From: Chloroflexota bacterium
GTDB taxonomy: Bacteria > Chloroflexota > UBA6077 > JACCZL01
Assembly (NCBI GenBank): GCA_020850535.1
Contig: JADZEM010000058.1
Location: 1 to 61,858, forward strand
DNA: 61,858 nt
Reading direction: 5' to 3'
Under the pieces are notes generated by a model. The model did no database searches. It was not told where the DNA came from and saw nothing but the letters and a program-made list of their open reading frames with translations. A program made the translations under genes and the position numbers. Within the stretch, counting starts at the first letter, position 1, and every line of letters begins with the position of its first letter. This document shows, piece by piece, positions 1 to 8,314 of the stretch.

Positions 1-167
1 CCCCGCCTACGATCCTGCAGTCGCTGCGCGACGCTCCAGTCTCACCGGACGACGGCTGTTCCCGGTCTCCGTCGCGCAGCGACGGTGTGACTGTAGGCGG
101 GGGTTTCAACCCCCGACCGCCCGTTCCATGATGCTTCGGGGACACCAATGAACATGCCATCGCCCTG
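1..167 (-). repeat. Nested palindromic element, copy A (cut by window start)
   Basis: This is the truncated, reverse-oriented copy of an element also found at 34350-34457, 38826-39042 and 61648-61858. It holds the inner arms (CCCCGCCTAC near the start, GTAGGCGGGG near 92), the facing TCGCTGCGCGAC and GTCGCGCAGCGAC blocks, the TCGGGGACACCAATG segment, and a terminal repeat ending CATCGCCCTG at 167. No reading frame fits it. It reads as a non-coding, MITE-like mobile repeat. The region from 168 to 256 shows nothing recognisable. Confidence 0.8.
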
Positions 168-256
168 TCAGCGACCGTGAGTGACTCCGCCGCAACGGAA
201 GCGCAATCTCCTGGCAGTCGCGAGTCATGCCGGCCGCGAGAGATACGAACCCGGAT

Positions 257-757
257 TCAGCCGGTCGATGCTGGGCGCGGCGCGAGCCGGCGGCGCACCG
301 TCCAGAGCAGCGCGATGGCGAGCACCGTCATCCAGCCCTTCCCCACCACCTGACCCGCCAGGAACTCAAGGCTGCCGAATGCCAGCAGCAGGAACAGAAT
401 GCTGTCCGCGACCAGCCCCACGGTGTTGGACAGGGCCACGGCGAGCAGCCAGTTCCGTTCGCGGAGCGGCGTGTACACGGCGAAGTCTGCGAGCTCGCTG
501 GCGAGGAACGCGACGCCGCTGGCGATGGCGAGGCCCGGTGACAGGATGGCCGAGACGCCCGCCCCGACGACGATGGCCCCGACGGTCCACTTGCGCCCGA
601 GCTGCTCCTGCACCAGATCTCGCAGGGTGAACGCCAGCCCGGCAAAGTAGACCCCGGCCGGCGCCAGCAGCCCGAAACCGACCGGCACCAGACCGAAGGT
701 GGAGATGGCCCAGTTGGCCAGGACAATCACCAGGATGTAGCCGATCAGGTAGGGCAT
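257..757 (-). CDS. VUT family (queuosine-precursor/vitamin transporter-like) membrane protein
   Basis: A 166-aa, strongly hydrophobic protein with about five or six membrane segments and a short basic C-terminus. The pattern of an early LANW motif, an LRDLVQEQLGRKWT loop after the second segment, and an ASELADFAVYTPLRER loop before the fourth matches the Vut_1/YhhQ family (PF02592). That family includes queuosine-precursor transporters and proteins proposed to import vitamins. The substrate here cannot be read from sequence. A GGAG lies about ten bases before the ATG. The start overlaps the 3' end of the upstream methyltransferase gene by 13 bp, so the two are probably co-transcribed. Confidence 0.75.
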   Translation of the reverse strand: MPYLIGYILVIVLANWAISTFGLVPVGFGLLAPAGVYFAGLAFTLRDLVQEQLGRKWTVGAIVVGAGVSAILSPGLAIASGVAFLASELADFAVYTPLRERNWLLAVALSNTVGLVADSILFLLLAFGSLEFLAGQVVGKGWMTVLAIALLWTVRRRLAPRPASTG

Positions 758-1767
758 GCGGGTCCGTCTCCAGGGGGTGCTGGCTCGGTCGGCGAGGGCG
801 CAGCTCCGAGGGGTCGAGGCGGGAAGCCGGGCGTGGCGTGATCAGCATCATCCGGCACCGGCGCGGCCTCCGGCGAGCCGACCACGTCGAATCTGATGCC
901 GTCGTGACCCAGGAAGCGCGTACGCATGGTGGCGATGGCCGCGGGGTTGTTGTCCACCAGCAGGAACTGACGCCCAAGCTCCAGGCAGGCCGCGCCGGTC
1001 GTGCCGCTGCCGGCGAAGAAGTCGGCCACGAGGCCCCCGGGCGGCGAGGACGCCTGGACGATGCGCCGCAGGATGCCCAGCGGCTTCTGGCTTGGATATC
1101 CTGTCCGCTCCTTGCCAGCGGTCGGCACGATGGTGTGCCACCACGTGTCGGTCGGGAGCTTGCCGCGCGCTGCCTTCTCGGCGCCGACCAGCCCCGGAGC
1201 CATGTAGGGGATCCGCTCGACGGCCTCGGCGTCGAAGTAGTAGCGGTCGACGTCCTTGACGTACACCAGGATGGTGTCATGCTTGGCGGGCCAGCGGCGG
1301 CGCGGCCGTCCGCCGAAGTCGTAGGCCCAGATGATCTCGTTCAGGAAGCAGGCGCGCCCGAAGATCAGGTCGAGCAAGAGCTTGCAGTAGTGGGCCTCGC
1401 GGTAGTCGATGTGGAAGTAGAGCGTTCCTGACGGCTTGAGCACACGATGGATCTCGGCCAGGCGGGGCTCGATGAACGCGAGGTAGTCGTCGTGGATGTC
1501 CACGTAGCTGGCCCGCCCCAGCGCTACCGTCCGATACCGCTGTCCCTGGAAGCCCGTTCGGTCGCCGTCGTCGTCGCGGGCGGTCTTCAGGCGCGTCAGC
1601 ACCTGTGCTCGGCCCGTATTGAAGGGCGGATCGACGTACACGAGGTCAATCAACCGGTCGGGCAGGCCCGCCAGCACGTCCAGGTTGTCGGAATGGAGCA
1701 CCCGGCCGCGCCCGCCGTCTGGCAGGAACGGGTGCGCGTCGATGCTCGCCTGACCGGTCACCCGCAT
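745..1767 (-). CDS. Site-specific DNA methyltransferase (DPPF class, orphan)
   Basis: A 340-aa protein with the N6-adenine/N4-cytosine methyltransferase signatures. The catalytic DPPF sits at about residues 46-49 after LVYV, and the AdoMet-binding FFAGSGTTG lies near residue 250, downstream of the catalytic motif. That order is typical of the beta class (PF01555). The segment between them, rich in Arg, Trp and Tyr, should contain the target-recognition part. It transfers a methyl group from AdoMet to a base within a specific DNA site. No restriction endonuclease or specificity gene lies nearby, so it looks like an orphan methyltransferase with a regulatory or protective role. The last residues are Pro-rich and low in complexity. 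Specificity is unknown. Confidence 0.88.
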   Translation of the reverse strand: MRVTGQASIDAHPFLPDGGRGRVLHSDNLDVLAGLPDRLIDLVYVDPPFNTGRAQVLTRLKTARDDDGDRTGFQGQRYRTVALGRASYVDIHDDYLAFIEPRLAEIHRVLKPSGTLYFHIDYREAHYCKLLLDLIFGRACFLNEIIWAYDFGGRPRRRWPAKHDTILVYVKDVDRYYFDAEAVERIPYMAPGLVGAEKAARGKLPTDTWWHTIVPTAGKERTGYPSQKPLGILRRIVQASSPPGGLVADFFAGSGTTGAACLELGRQFLLVDNNPAAIATMRTRFLGHDGIRFDVVGSPEAAPVPDDADHATPGFPPRPLGAAPSPTEPAPPGDGPACPT

Positions 1768-1839
1768 GGCCTCGTGGTGTGTGACGATGGGGCCGCCGCT
1801 CGCCCGGGGGCAGATCGGCCGGCGGCCCGACTCCGCTCG

Positions 1840-2961
1840 CTAGCTGGCAGGAACCGGCTGCGCCTGCCGCGGGGCTTCGCCCAGTGCCGCGAGGATCGCA
1901 TCGCCGACCTCGCGGGTGGTGCACGTTCCGCCCAGGTCCGGCGTCAGCATGCCGGCCGCCGTCACCGATTCGATGGCCGCCATGATCGCGCTCGCTTCCA
2001 GCGGCAGCCCGAGGTGCTCGAGCATCAGGGCGGCGCTCCAGACGGCGGCAATCGGGTTCGCGATCCCCTTGCCGGCGATGTCCGGCGCGGAGCCGTGGAC
2101 CGGCTCGAACATGCTCGGGAAGCGGCGCTCGGGGTTGAGATTCGCGCTCGCCGCGATCCCCAGGCTGCCGGCCAGGGCGCTCCCCAGGTCCGACAGGATG
2201 TCGGCGAACAGGTTCGAGGCGACCACCACCTCCAGTGTGTCCGGCCGCAGCACGAAGCGCGCCGCCATCGCATCCACCAGCCACTGCTCGGTCTCGACGC
2301 CGGGGTACTCCTGGCTGACGCGCCGGAACACCTCGTCCCAGAGCACCATGCCGTACTGCTGGGCGTTCGACTTGGTGACGCTGGTGACCTTCTTGCGCTT
2401 GCGGGTCAGGGCCAGTTCGAAGGCGTAGCGGATGACGCGCTCGCAGCCCTCCTCGGTGAAGAGGCCGGCCTGAATGGCGACCTCCTTGCCGCGCCCGCGC
2501 CCGGAGAGGTTGCGGCCGCCGATGCCGGCGTACTCGCCCTCGCTGTTCTCGCGGACGACGATCCAGTCCATGTTGTCACGGGTCGCGGCGCGGAGCGGAC
2601 TCTCGACGCCGGGCAGCAGCTGGACTGGCCGAATGTTCACGTACTGGTCGAAACCCTGGCAGATCGCCAGCCGCAAGCCCCACAGGCTGATGTGGTCGGG
2701 CACGCCCGGCCAGCCCACCGCCCCAAAATAGATGGCGTCGAACGTCTTGAGGGACTCCAGGGCGGCCTCGTCGATCATCCGCCCGGTCTCCTGGTAATAC
2801 TGACAGCCCCAGGGGAACGATTCGTACTCGAACGAGATCCGACCGCCCGAGCGCTCAGCAAGGCGATCCAGAACGCGAATCCCTTCCGGGACGACCTCCT
2901 GCCCGATGCCGTCGCCGGGGATGACGGCGATCCGGAGGGTGGTGGGGGTGGCTGCGGCCAT
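1840..2961 (-). CDS. Tartrate / D-malate dehydrogenase (isopropylmalate dehydrogenase superfamily)
   Basis: A 373-aa NAD-dependent beta-decarboxylating dehydrogenase. It opens with the family's AVIPGDGIGQEVV. FPWGCQYYQETGRM, the GAVGWPGVPDHISLWGL block and GFDQYVNIRP point to the tartrate/D-malate (TtuC/DmlA) branch rather than LeuB. The substrate-binding VRENSEGEYAG, SVTKSNA with the catalytic Lys, and the Asp-rich NLFADILSDLGSAL are all present, as is the NAD-binding EPVHGSAPDIAGKG. It would oxidise a 2-hydroxy diacid and may decarboxylate it. GAGGAAG sits seven bases before the ATG. A 26-bp palindrome lies just upstream (2987-3012). LeuB activity cannot be excluded from sequence alone. Confidence 0.87.
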   Translation of the reverse strand: MAAATPTTLRIAVIPGDGIGQEVVPEGIRVLDRLAERSGGRISFEYESFPWGCQYYQETGRMIDEAALESLKTFDAIYFGAVGWPGVPDHISLWGLRLAICQGFDQYVNIRPVQLLPGVESPLRAATRDNMDWIVVRENSEGEYAGIGGRNLSGRGRGKEVAIQAGLFTEEGCERVIRYAFELALTRKRKKVTSVTKSNAQQYGMVLWDEVFRRVSQEYPGVETEQWLVDAMAARFVLRPDTLEVVVASNLFADILSDLGSALAGSLGIAASANLNPERRFPSMFEPVHGSAPDIAGKGIANPIAAVWSAALMLEHLGLPLEASAIMAAIESVTAAGMLTPDLGGTCTTREVGDAILAALGEAPRQAQPVPAS

Positions 2962-2986
2962 GCGTGTGCTTCCTCTACCAGTGCGA

Positions 2987-3012
2987 GTCTGACGGAGTGT
3001 ACTCCGTCAGAC
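2987..3012 (-). promoter_or_regulatory. 26-bp palindrome before the tartrate-type dehydrogenase
   Basis: Two perfect 12-base arms, GTCTGACGGAGT and ACTCCGTCAGAC, are separated by GT. The site lies 26 bp upstream of the dehydrogenase start on the minus strand and 55 bp after the stop of the membrane protein at 3067. There is no T-tract, so an operator fits better than an intrinsic terminator. No cognate regulator is adjacent. Confidence 0.55.
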
Positions 3013-3066
3013 GGTGTACCTCTTCAGGCGGTGGGGCCGGGATGCGCCCACTCTGAGCGCGCGCTG

Positions 3067-4791
3067 CTACGGCCCGGGTTCGGGGACGCCAGCGAAGGCC
3101 GGCCGCCGGGCCTCTTCCGGCTCGATGCGGTAGACGCCGTACTCACGCCCGCTGCCGGACGCCGATTCCACCTCCGGGCCGAGCGCGACCACGTCGGCAT
3201 GCTTCTCGATGGTGTCCACCTTCTTGGCCGCCATCACCGTCAGAATGCGCCGCTCGCCCAGCGGGAGCCGATCGGGGTTGGCGCCGGCCAGTTTCGCCAC
3301 CTGATACGGAATGCCGTCCGCCTCCAGCAGCATGCGGATCGCCTTGAGATCCGTGCCGCCGGCCGTCAGCGGCTCCTGAGCCAGCGACTCGTCCACCAGC
3401 ACGAGGTCGCCCGGCTGGTACTCAGCCTCCAGGAGTTGGTTCAAATGGTAGAGCGGCTCGTTGGTCCGGTCGTCGCCCAGCACCTCGCGGTAGTAGAGCA
3501 CCAGCGGCGCCAGCGGAAACAGTACCAGCGCCGCCGCTACCACCCGCGACGCCAGCATGCGCTGCGCTGCGCTCAGGCGTGGCAGTCGCTCGGCGACGGC
3601 CTCGGTGCACAGGGCCACGCCGATGTACAGGAATGGCAGCAGCGGGATGAGGTACCGCCCGGAGAGGATCGGGCCGTACCTGGGGTTGAAGTACGGCAGC
3701 ACCAGCGCGCCCGAGAGGCAGAACAGCAGCGGCAGCCAGGCCCCACGCCGTGCCAGGAGCACCACTCCGACGACGCCGATCAGCAGGTAGAGCGGCGCGG
3801 CCGGATTGCCGGCCTCGTCAATCGTGCCGCTCACCAGCCGCGAGAGCGACTCAACCAGCGCATCGACGTTCGTCAGGTAGGCGCTCAGGTCGGTGGACCG
3901 GCCGCTGGTGTACCCCTGCTGGAGCGCCCGCGCATGCACCAACGACCAGAACCCGGTCTGGAGGTTGAAGATCAGCATGTTGGCGTAGGCGGCCACGAAC
4001 GCCAGGACGCCGGCCGGCGTCCACCAGCTCAGCACCAGGCGGGGCCGCAACGCCAACAGCCCGAGCGCCAGTCCCGGCACGAACGTGATGACCGAGAGGT
4101 GCGTCTGGAGCGCCACCCCGAACAACGCGCCCGCCGCCACCAGCCAGCGCCCGTTGCCATCGCGCACGGCGCGCATCAGCGACCAGACCAGCAGGGTGGT
4201 GATCAGCGGCGTGACCGAGTTCGAGCGGGCCGTGTGGCTGTTGATGATGATGTGGCCGCCGGAGGTCGCCATCAGCGCAGCGGCGACCAGGGCCACCCGC
4301 CTGCTCGCGATCTCCCGTGCCAGGGCGTAGGTCACGCCGACGCCGGCCACGGCCAGCAGGGTCGCCATCAGCCTGGGCATCAGTTCCACGTCCGCCCCGA
4401 GCCGTTCGAGGAAGAACGCGCCGGCCAGCAGGTAGCTCCAGAGTGGCCCGTAGTAGGAGTCGACGGCGGTCAGCGGCAGGATCTCGCCGCGATAGATCGC
4501 GAGCGCCCACAGGATCTCCTGTAGCTCGTCCGTGAAGCGGGGAACCTGCCAGAGATATGGCAGGCGCAAGGCCAGGGCCGCCAGCACGACAAGGCCGACC
4601 AGGGTCAGCTCGGCGCGGGTCCAGCGAGGCGGGATCACCTGGAGTGGGGAGCGGGGGAGGCGCTCCCGCGGGTCGGTCGAATGAACGGCGACGCCCGGCA
4701 TGCTCGTCAGGGACGATCCGCCGGGCGTCTCAGGGTGGGGGGTGGAAGCAGGATGTCGAACAGTCAAATGGCTGGTCACCACGGCCGGCAT
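3067..4791 (-). CDS. GT39/ArnT-like polyprenol-dependent membrane glycosyltransferase
   Basis: About 574 aa, with a cytoplasmic N-terminus of about 60 residues, then roughly a dozen membrane segments and a soluble C-terminal domain. The first exoplasmic loop after TM1 contains RFTDELQEI with an acidic pair, as in PMT/ArnT-type glycosyltransferases (GT-C fold), where an Asp/Glu after TM1 is catalytic. SYYGPLWSYLLAGAF matches the second conserved loop. It probably transfers a sugar from a lipid-linked donor at the outer face of the membrane; donor and acceptor are unknown. ATG 4791 is chosen because GGGAGAGG lies ten bases upstream; a TTG at 4815 is possible. The C-terminal 150 residues are not recognised. 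Confidence 0.8.
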   Translation of the reverse strand: MPAVVTSHLTVRHPASTPHPETPGGSSLTSMPGVAVHSTDPRERLPRSPLQVIPPRWTRAELTLVGLVVLAALALRLPYLWQVPRFTDELQEILWALAIYRGEILPLTAVDSYYGPLWSYLLAGAFFLERLGADVELMPRLMATLLAVAGVGVTYALAREIASRRVALVAAALMATSGGHIIINSHTARSNSVTPLITTLLVWSLMRAVRDGNGRWLVAAGALFGVALQTHLSVITFVPGLALGLLALRPRLVLSWWTPAGVLAFVAAYANMLIFNLQTGFWSLVHARALQQGYTSGRSTDLSAYLTNVDALVESLSRLVSGTIDEAGNPAAPLYLLIGVVGVVLLARRGAWLPLLFCLSGALVLPYFNPRYGPILSGRYLIPLLPFLYIGVALCTEAVAERLPRLSAAQRMLASRVVAAALVLFPLAPLVLYYREVLGDDRTNEPLYHLNQLLEAEYQPGDLVLVDESLAQEPLTAGGTDLKAIRMLLEADGIPYQVAKLAGANPDRLPLGERRILTVMAAKKVDTIEKHADVVALGPEVESASGSGREYGVYRIEPEEARRPAFAGVPEPGP

Positions 4792-4810
4792 GCCCGATCG
4801 GCCTCTCCCT

Positions 4811-4878
4811 TGCAACGGCTGGGCGCCGGCAGGGTTTCACTTTCCCGGGCCCGCTGCCGCCGGGCGACGACCGTTGCA
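4811..4878. other. Structured leader: long-range stem between divergent genes
   Basis: TGCAACGG (4811-4818) pairs perfectly with CCGTTGCA (4871-4878). Inside, CGGCA pairs with TGCCG, and GGG/CCC sit around an A/T-richer loop. The element lies in the 5' leader of the minus-strand membrane glycosyltransferase, just before its Shine-Dalgarno, and 200 bp before the plus-strand cyclase gene. It does not match a riboswitch class I can recognise. The remaining bases to 5084 show nothing else clear. Confidence 0.35.
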
Positions 4879-5084
4879 CGGGGCGTGCCGGCCGTAAACG
4901 CCACTCGCAGCCGTGGCCGCTCAGTGCCGAACGTGTCGAATGTCAAGCATCAGACACCTTGCCGTGAAATGCCGACAAAACGGCGCGTTTCGGCAAGGGA
5001 GCGGGGCATAATGCCGCATCGTTACCAGCCGCCACTCTGGGAGCATCGTCGGCGGCGGACCGAGCGTGTGGGAGGGGAGCACAC

Positions 5085-8051
5085 ATGACGGGCTTGCCAG
5101 CGGGAACCGTCACCCTACTGTTCAGCGACATCGAGGGTTCGACCCGACTGTTGCTGAGGCTGGGCGCGGCCTACTCCGTTGTGCTGGAGGCGCACCGTCG
5201 GATCCTCACCGAGGCTATCGCCAACGGCGGCGGTCAGTTGCTCGACACCCAGGGCGACGCCTGTTTCGCCGTGTTCGTCCGTGCCAGCGAGGCCGTTGCC
5301 GCCGCCGCCGCCATCCAGACTGAGCTGGCCGCCTACCCGTGGCCGAACGGCGTGGATGTGCGAGTGCGTATCGGCATGCACACCGGCGAGCCGATGGTGA
5401 CGCCGCACGGCTACGCCGGCCTGGACGTGCATCGGGCCGCGCGCATCTGTTCGGCCGGGCACGGCGGGCAGATCCTGATCTCCAGCACCACCGCCGACCT
5501 CGTCTCCGCGACGTTGTCGCCCCGTCTGACGGTGTCCGAGCTTGGCTCCTACCGCTTCAAGGACTTCAGCTTCGCCGAACGGGTGTACCAGCTTGACGTG
5601 GCTGGCCAGCCAACCAGCTTCCCGCGCCTGCGAACTGTCGAAGTGCCGTTTCACCTGCCCGGCCAGCACCGCTCGATGATCGGCCGCGAGCGCGAGCTGG
5701 ACGCCTGCCTGAGCCTGCTGGCCGATCCCGCGATGCGGCTGCTGACGCTCACGGGTCCAGGTGGCAGCGGCAAGACGCGGCTGGCTGTGGCCCTGGCCGA
5801 GCGGTTGCACGACCGCTACGACGACGGCATCTGCTTCGTCCCGCTGGCGACGGTGACCGATCCGTCCCTGGTGGGGATCACCGTGGCGCAGGCGCTCGGG
5901 GTGCGCGAGATGGGGCCACGCCCGGCGGCCGAGCGGCTGATCGACGTGCTGGCTGGCCGCGAGCAGTTGTTGATCCTCGACAATATGGAGCATCTGCTCG
6001 ACGCCGCGACGCTCGTCGCCGATGTGCTGGCGGCCTGCCCGCGCCTTAGCGTGCTGGTGACCAGCCGCGAGCCGCTCCACCTGACGGGCGAGCGTGAGCT
6101 GCTGGTGCCGCCGCTGGAGCTGCCCCCTGCCAGCATGAGCGTGGCCTCGGCGGCGCCGCGGATCTTCGACCTCGCCGCGCCGCGCCTCTTCGTCGCGCGG
6201 GCCACCGAGGCGAAGCGCGACTTTCACCCGACGGACGACGATGCCCCCGTGATCGCCGAGATCTGCCGGCGGCTGGACGGCTTGCCGCTGGCCATCGAGC
6301 TGGCGGCGGCGCGGATTCGGTTCCTGACGCCGGCTGCACTGCTGGCGCGCCTGGACCGGCGGCTGGCCGTGCTCACGGGTGGCCCGCGCGACCTGCCAGC
6401 CCGCCAGCAGACGCTGCGCGCCGCGATTTCCTGGAGCCACGACCTGCTCGACGAGCGGGATCGGACGGTCTTCCGGCGGGCCAGCGTCTTCGCGGACGGC
6501 TGGACGCTCGAAGCGGCCGAGATCGTCTGCGGCTTCGAGGACGACCCGCTCGCGACGATTGACGCCCTCTCCTCGCTGGTGGACAAGAGCCTCGTGCTGC
6601 GCGAGGAGCTGCCGGACGGCGAAGCTCGCTTCACGATGCTCGGCACCATCCGCGAGCTGGCAGCCGAGCACCTGGAGGCCAGCGGCGAGCGTGACGAGAT
6701 ACGGCGACGGCATGTGCAGCACTATCTGGACCTGGCCGAGGTGGCTGCGCCGCACCTTGCGCTCGACGCGACGCAGTTGGAGTGGATCGAACGGCTGGAT
6801 GGCGAGGCCCCGAACCTGGAAGCAGCGTTCGAGTGGTGCGCTGGTGCGCTCGAAGATCCGCAACGGATTGAGCTGGGGCTGCGGCTCGGGGCGGCGCTCT
6901 GGCGCTATTGGGCCGTGCGGAGCAGCGCTGCCGATGCCCGCCGGCGGGTGGAGACTGTCGTAAGGCTGGCGGGCGCGGTCGGTCCGGCGTCGGCGCGTGG
7001 ACGGGCACTGTTCGGCGCGGCCAGCCTCGCCCGCGAGCTGTCCGACTACGACACGACCGAGCGGCTGTACGAGGAGAGTCTGGCGACCGCCCGCCTGTTG
7101 GGTGAGACCCGCATGGTGGCCGATGTCCTGCACAGCCTGGGCTGGCTGCACGTCCTGCGCGGGGATACCGTCCAGGCCCGCGCGCACTATGAGGAGAGTC
7201 TGCGTCTGTTCCAGCGGCTGGCCGATCCTGCCTGGAAGGCCACGGCGCTGACGCGGTTGGGCTACATCTGCTTCATGGAGAGCGATTTCATCCGCGCGAT
7301 GTCGCTGGCGGGCGAGGGCGCGACGATCGCGCGGGTCATCGGGGACCAGCGGGTGCTGGCCGACGCGCTGGTCTACCAGGGGCTGGTACAGCAGTACGCT
7401 GGTGACATCGAGCAGGCACGGCGTCGGTTCCAGGAGTGCCTGCCGGTGGCGCGGCGGTTCGGGGATCGGCACGTGCTGAGCATGACGCTCAACCTGATGG
7501 GCCAGCTGGCGGTCCGGCACGGCAGCCTGGAGGAGGCGCGACGGTCGCTCTCGGAGGGGCTGCGGTTGGCGCGCGAAGTTGGGAACGTGCGTCGGCTGGC
7601 GTTCTCGCTCTCGGCGGTGGGGTCACTGGCGGCGGCGCGCGGCGACGCCGAACTGGCGCTGCGCTTCGACGGCGCGGCCCGGTCAGCAGCCCAGGCGGTG
7701 GGCGCGGTGCGGGCGCCGCCAGCCCTGTCTGCTACCAACGTCGAGATGGCAGCGGTGCGTGCCCGGCTAGGCGAGGCTGCTGCGACGGCGGCCTTCGAGG
7801 CTGGTGCAGCGCTCTCGGTGGACCGTGCGGTGGACGAGGCCCTGGCGTGGTTGGGCGACAGCGATCGGGAGCGCATCGACGAGGCCGAGCTGGCGCAGTG
7901 GCAGGCGTCGCCCTGGACGGTCTTCGGGTGGACGCCGCCGCTGCCGCCGCAGGGTCCGGCGGCGCGGCTGCCCAGGGCGAGGGCGACGAGCCGAGCGGGC
8001 GCGCGTGAGATTCCGGTGTTCGGCGAGGGCGGCGTCGAGACTGGCCGATAG
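5085..8051 (+). CDS. Class III adenylate cyclase-like / AAA ATPase / TPR regulator
   Basis: A 988-aa, three-part signalling protein. Residues 8-170 form a class III cyclase domain with the metal Asp in FSDIEGST (D15) and a second Asp in QGDACF (D58). The usual Asn-Arg pair of the transition-state motif is His-Arg here (VHRAARI, about 115-121). A STAND/NB-ARC-like ATPase follows, with Walker A GPGGSGKT at 224-231 and Walker B LLILDN near 290. The C-terminal 400 residues are helical, Ala/Leu-rich TPR-like repeats. Such proteins are thought to couple ligand or partner binding on TPRs to NTPase switching, but the output is unknown. No HTH is present, unlike related LuxR or BTAD regulators. Whether it makes cAMP is doubtful without the Asn. 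It is a single gene with no clear operon partner. Confidence 0.85.
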   Translation: MTGLPAGTVTLLFSDIEGSTRLLLRLGAAYSVVLEAHRRILTEAIANGGGQLLDTQGDACFAVFVRASEAVAAAAAIQTELAAYPWPNGVDVRVRIGMHTGEPMVTPHGYAGLDVHRAARICSAGHGGQILISSTTADLVSATLSPRLTVSELGSYRFKDFSFAERVYQLDVAGQPTSFPRLRTVEVPFHLPGQHRSMIGRERELDACLSLLADPAMRLLTLTGPGGSGKTRLAVALAERLHDRYDDGICFVPLATVTDPSLVGITVAQALGVREMGPRPAAERLIDVLAGREQLLILDNMEHLLDAATLVADVLAACPRLSVLVTSREPLHLTGERELLVPPLELPPASMSVASAAPRIFDLAAPRLFVARATEAKRDFHPTDDDAPVIAEICRRLDGLPLAIELAAARIRFLTPAALLARLDRRLAVLTGGPRDLPARQQTLRAAISWSHDLLDERDRTVFRRASVFADGWTLEAAEIVCGFEDDPLATIDALSSLVDKSLVLREELPDGEARFTMLGTIRELAAEHLEASGERDEIRRRHVQHYLDLAEVAAPHLALDATQLEWIERLDGEAPNLEAAFEWCAGALEDPQRIELGLRLGAALWRYWAVRSSAADARRRVETVVRLAGAVGPASARGRALFGAASLARELSDYDTTERLYEESLATARLLGETRMVADVLHSLGWLHVLRGDTVQARAHYEESLRLFQRLADPAWKATALTRLGYICFMESDFIRAMSLAGEGATIARVIGDQRVLADALVYQGLVQQYAGDIEQARRRFQECLPVARRFGDRHVLSMTLNLMGQLAVRHGSLEEARRSLSEGLRLAREVGNVRRLAFSLSAVGSLAAARGDAELALRFDGAARSAAQAVGAVRAPPALSATNVEMAAVRARLGEAAATAAFEAGAALSVDRAVDEALAWLGDSDRERIDEAELAQWQASPWTVFGWTPPLPPQGPAARLPRARATSRAGAREIPVFGEGGVETGR

Positions 8052-8229
8052 CCGGCGCCCGAACGACGCAGCATCAGCGACGGAGCGACCCCCTCCAGTT
8101 CAGTGAGTGACCGCCAGCGGGCAAGGACCGGTCGTCAGCACGCAGGCAGGTCCGGCGGGAGCGTACCCGCGATGGATGGTCGTGTCAATACTGCCTGTCG
8201 GAGTCGTTGCGCGCTGTCTGGGAAAGCTC

Positions 8230-8258
8230 TTGACAGCCCCAGAAGGCAGGAGTAGAAT
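8230..8258 (+). promoter_or_regulatory. Sigma-70 type promoter of the lacI-family gene
   Basis: TTGACA (8230-8235) and TAGAAT (8253-8258) are separated by exactly 17 bases, a near-consensus housekeeping promoter. Transcription should start near 8265, right at the operator palindrome. The sequence from 8052 to 8229 holds no other recognisable feature. Confidence 0.75.
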
Positions 8259-8267
8259 CGCCTTGTG

Positions 8268-8291
8268 TGGTATGGAAGCGCTTTCATACCA
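8268..8291 (+). promoter_or_regulatory. LacI-family operator (autoregulatory)
   Basis: A 24-bp palindrome with outer arms TGGTATG and CATACCA around GAAGCGCTTTC. It is symmetrical except for one pair. The central CG within AAGCGCTT is characteristic of LacI/GalR/CcpA operators. It sits immediately after the predicted transcription start, so binding would block transcription of the regulator gene. It also argues that the gene starts at 8315 rather than at the GTG at 8267, which would run through the operator. Confidence 0.75.
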
Positions 8292-8314
8292 GGCACCATT
8301 CGGGAGTGGCCTCT

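Noticed and set aside
745-1767. Part of a restriction-modification or phage-defence system
   Set aside because: No endonuclease, specificity subunit or other defence gene lies within several kilobases; neighbours are a transporter and a dehydrogenase.
1447-4524. A 1025-codon plus-strand open frame
   Set aside because: It is antisense to the methyltransferase, dehydrogenase and GT39-like genes, is rich in Arg, Gln, His and Ala without family patterns, and exists only because high GC suppresses stops.
5115-7520. An 801-codon minus-strand open frame
   Set aside because: It is the mirror of the cyclase/AAA/TPR gene, whose motifs are all on the plus strand.
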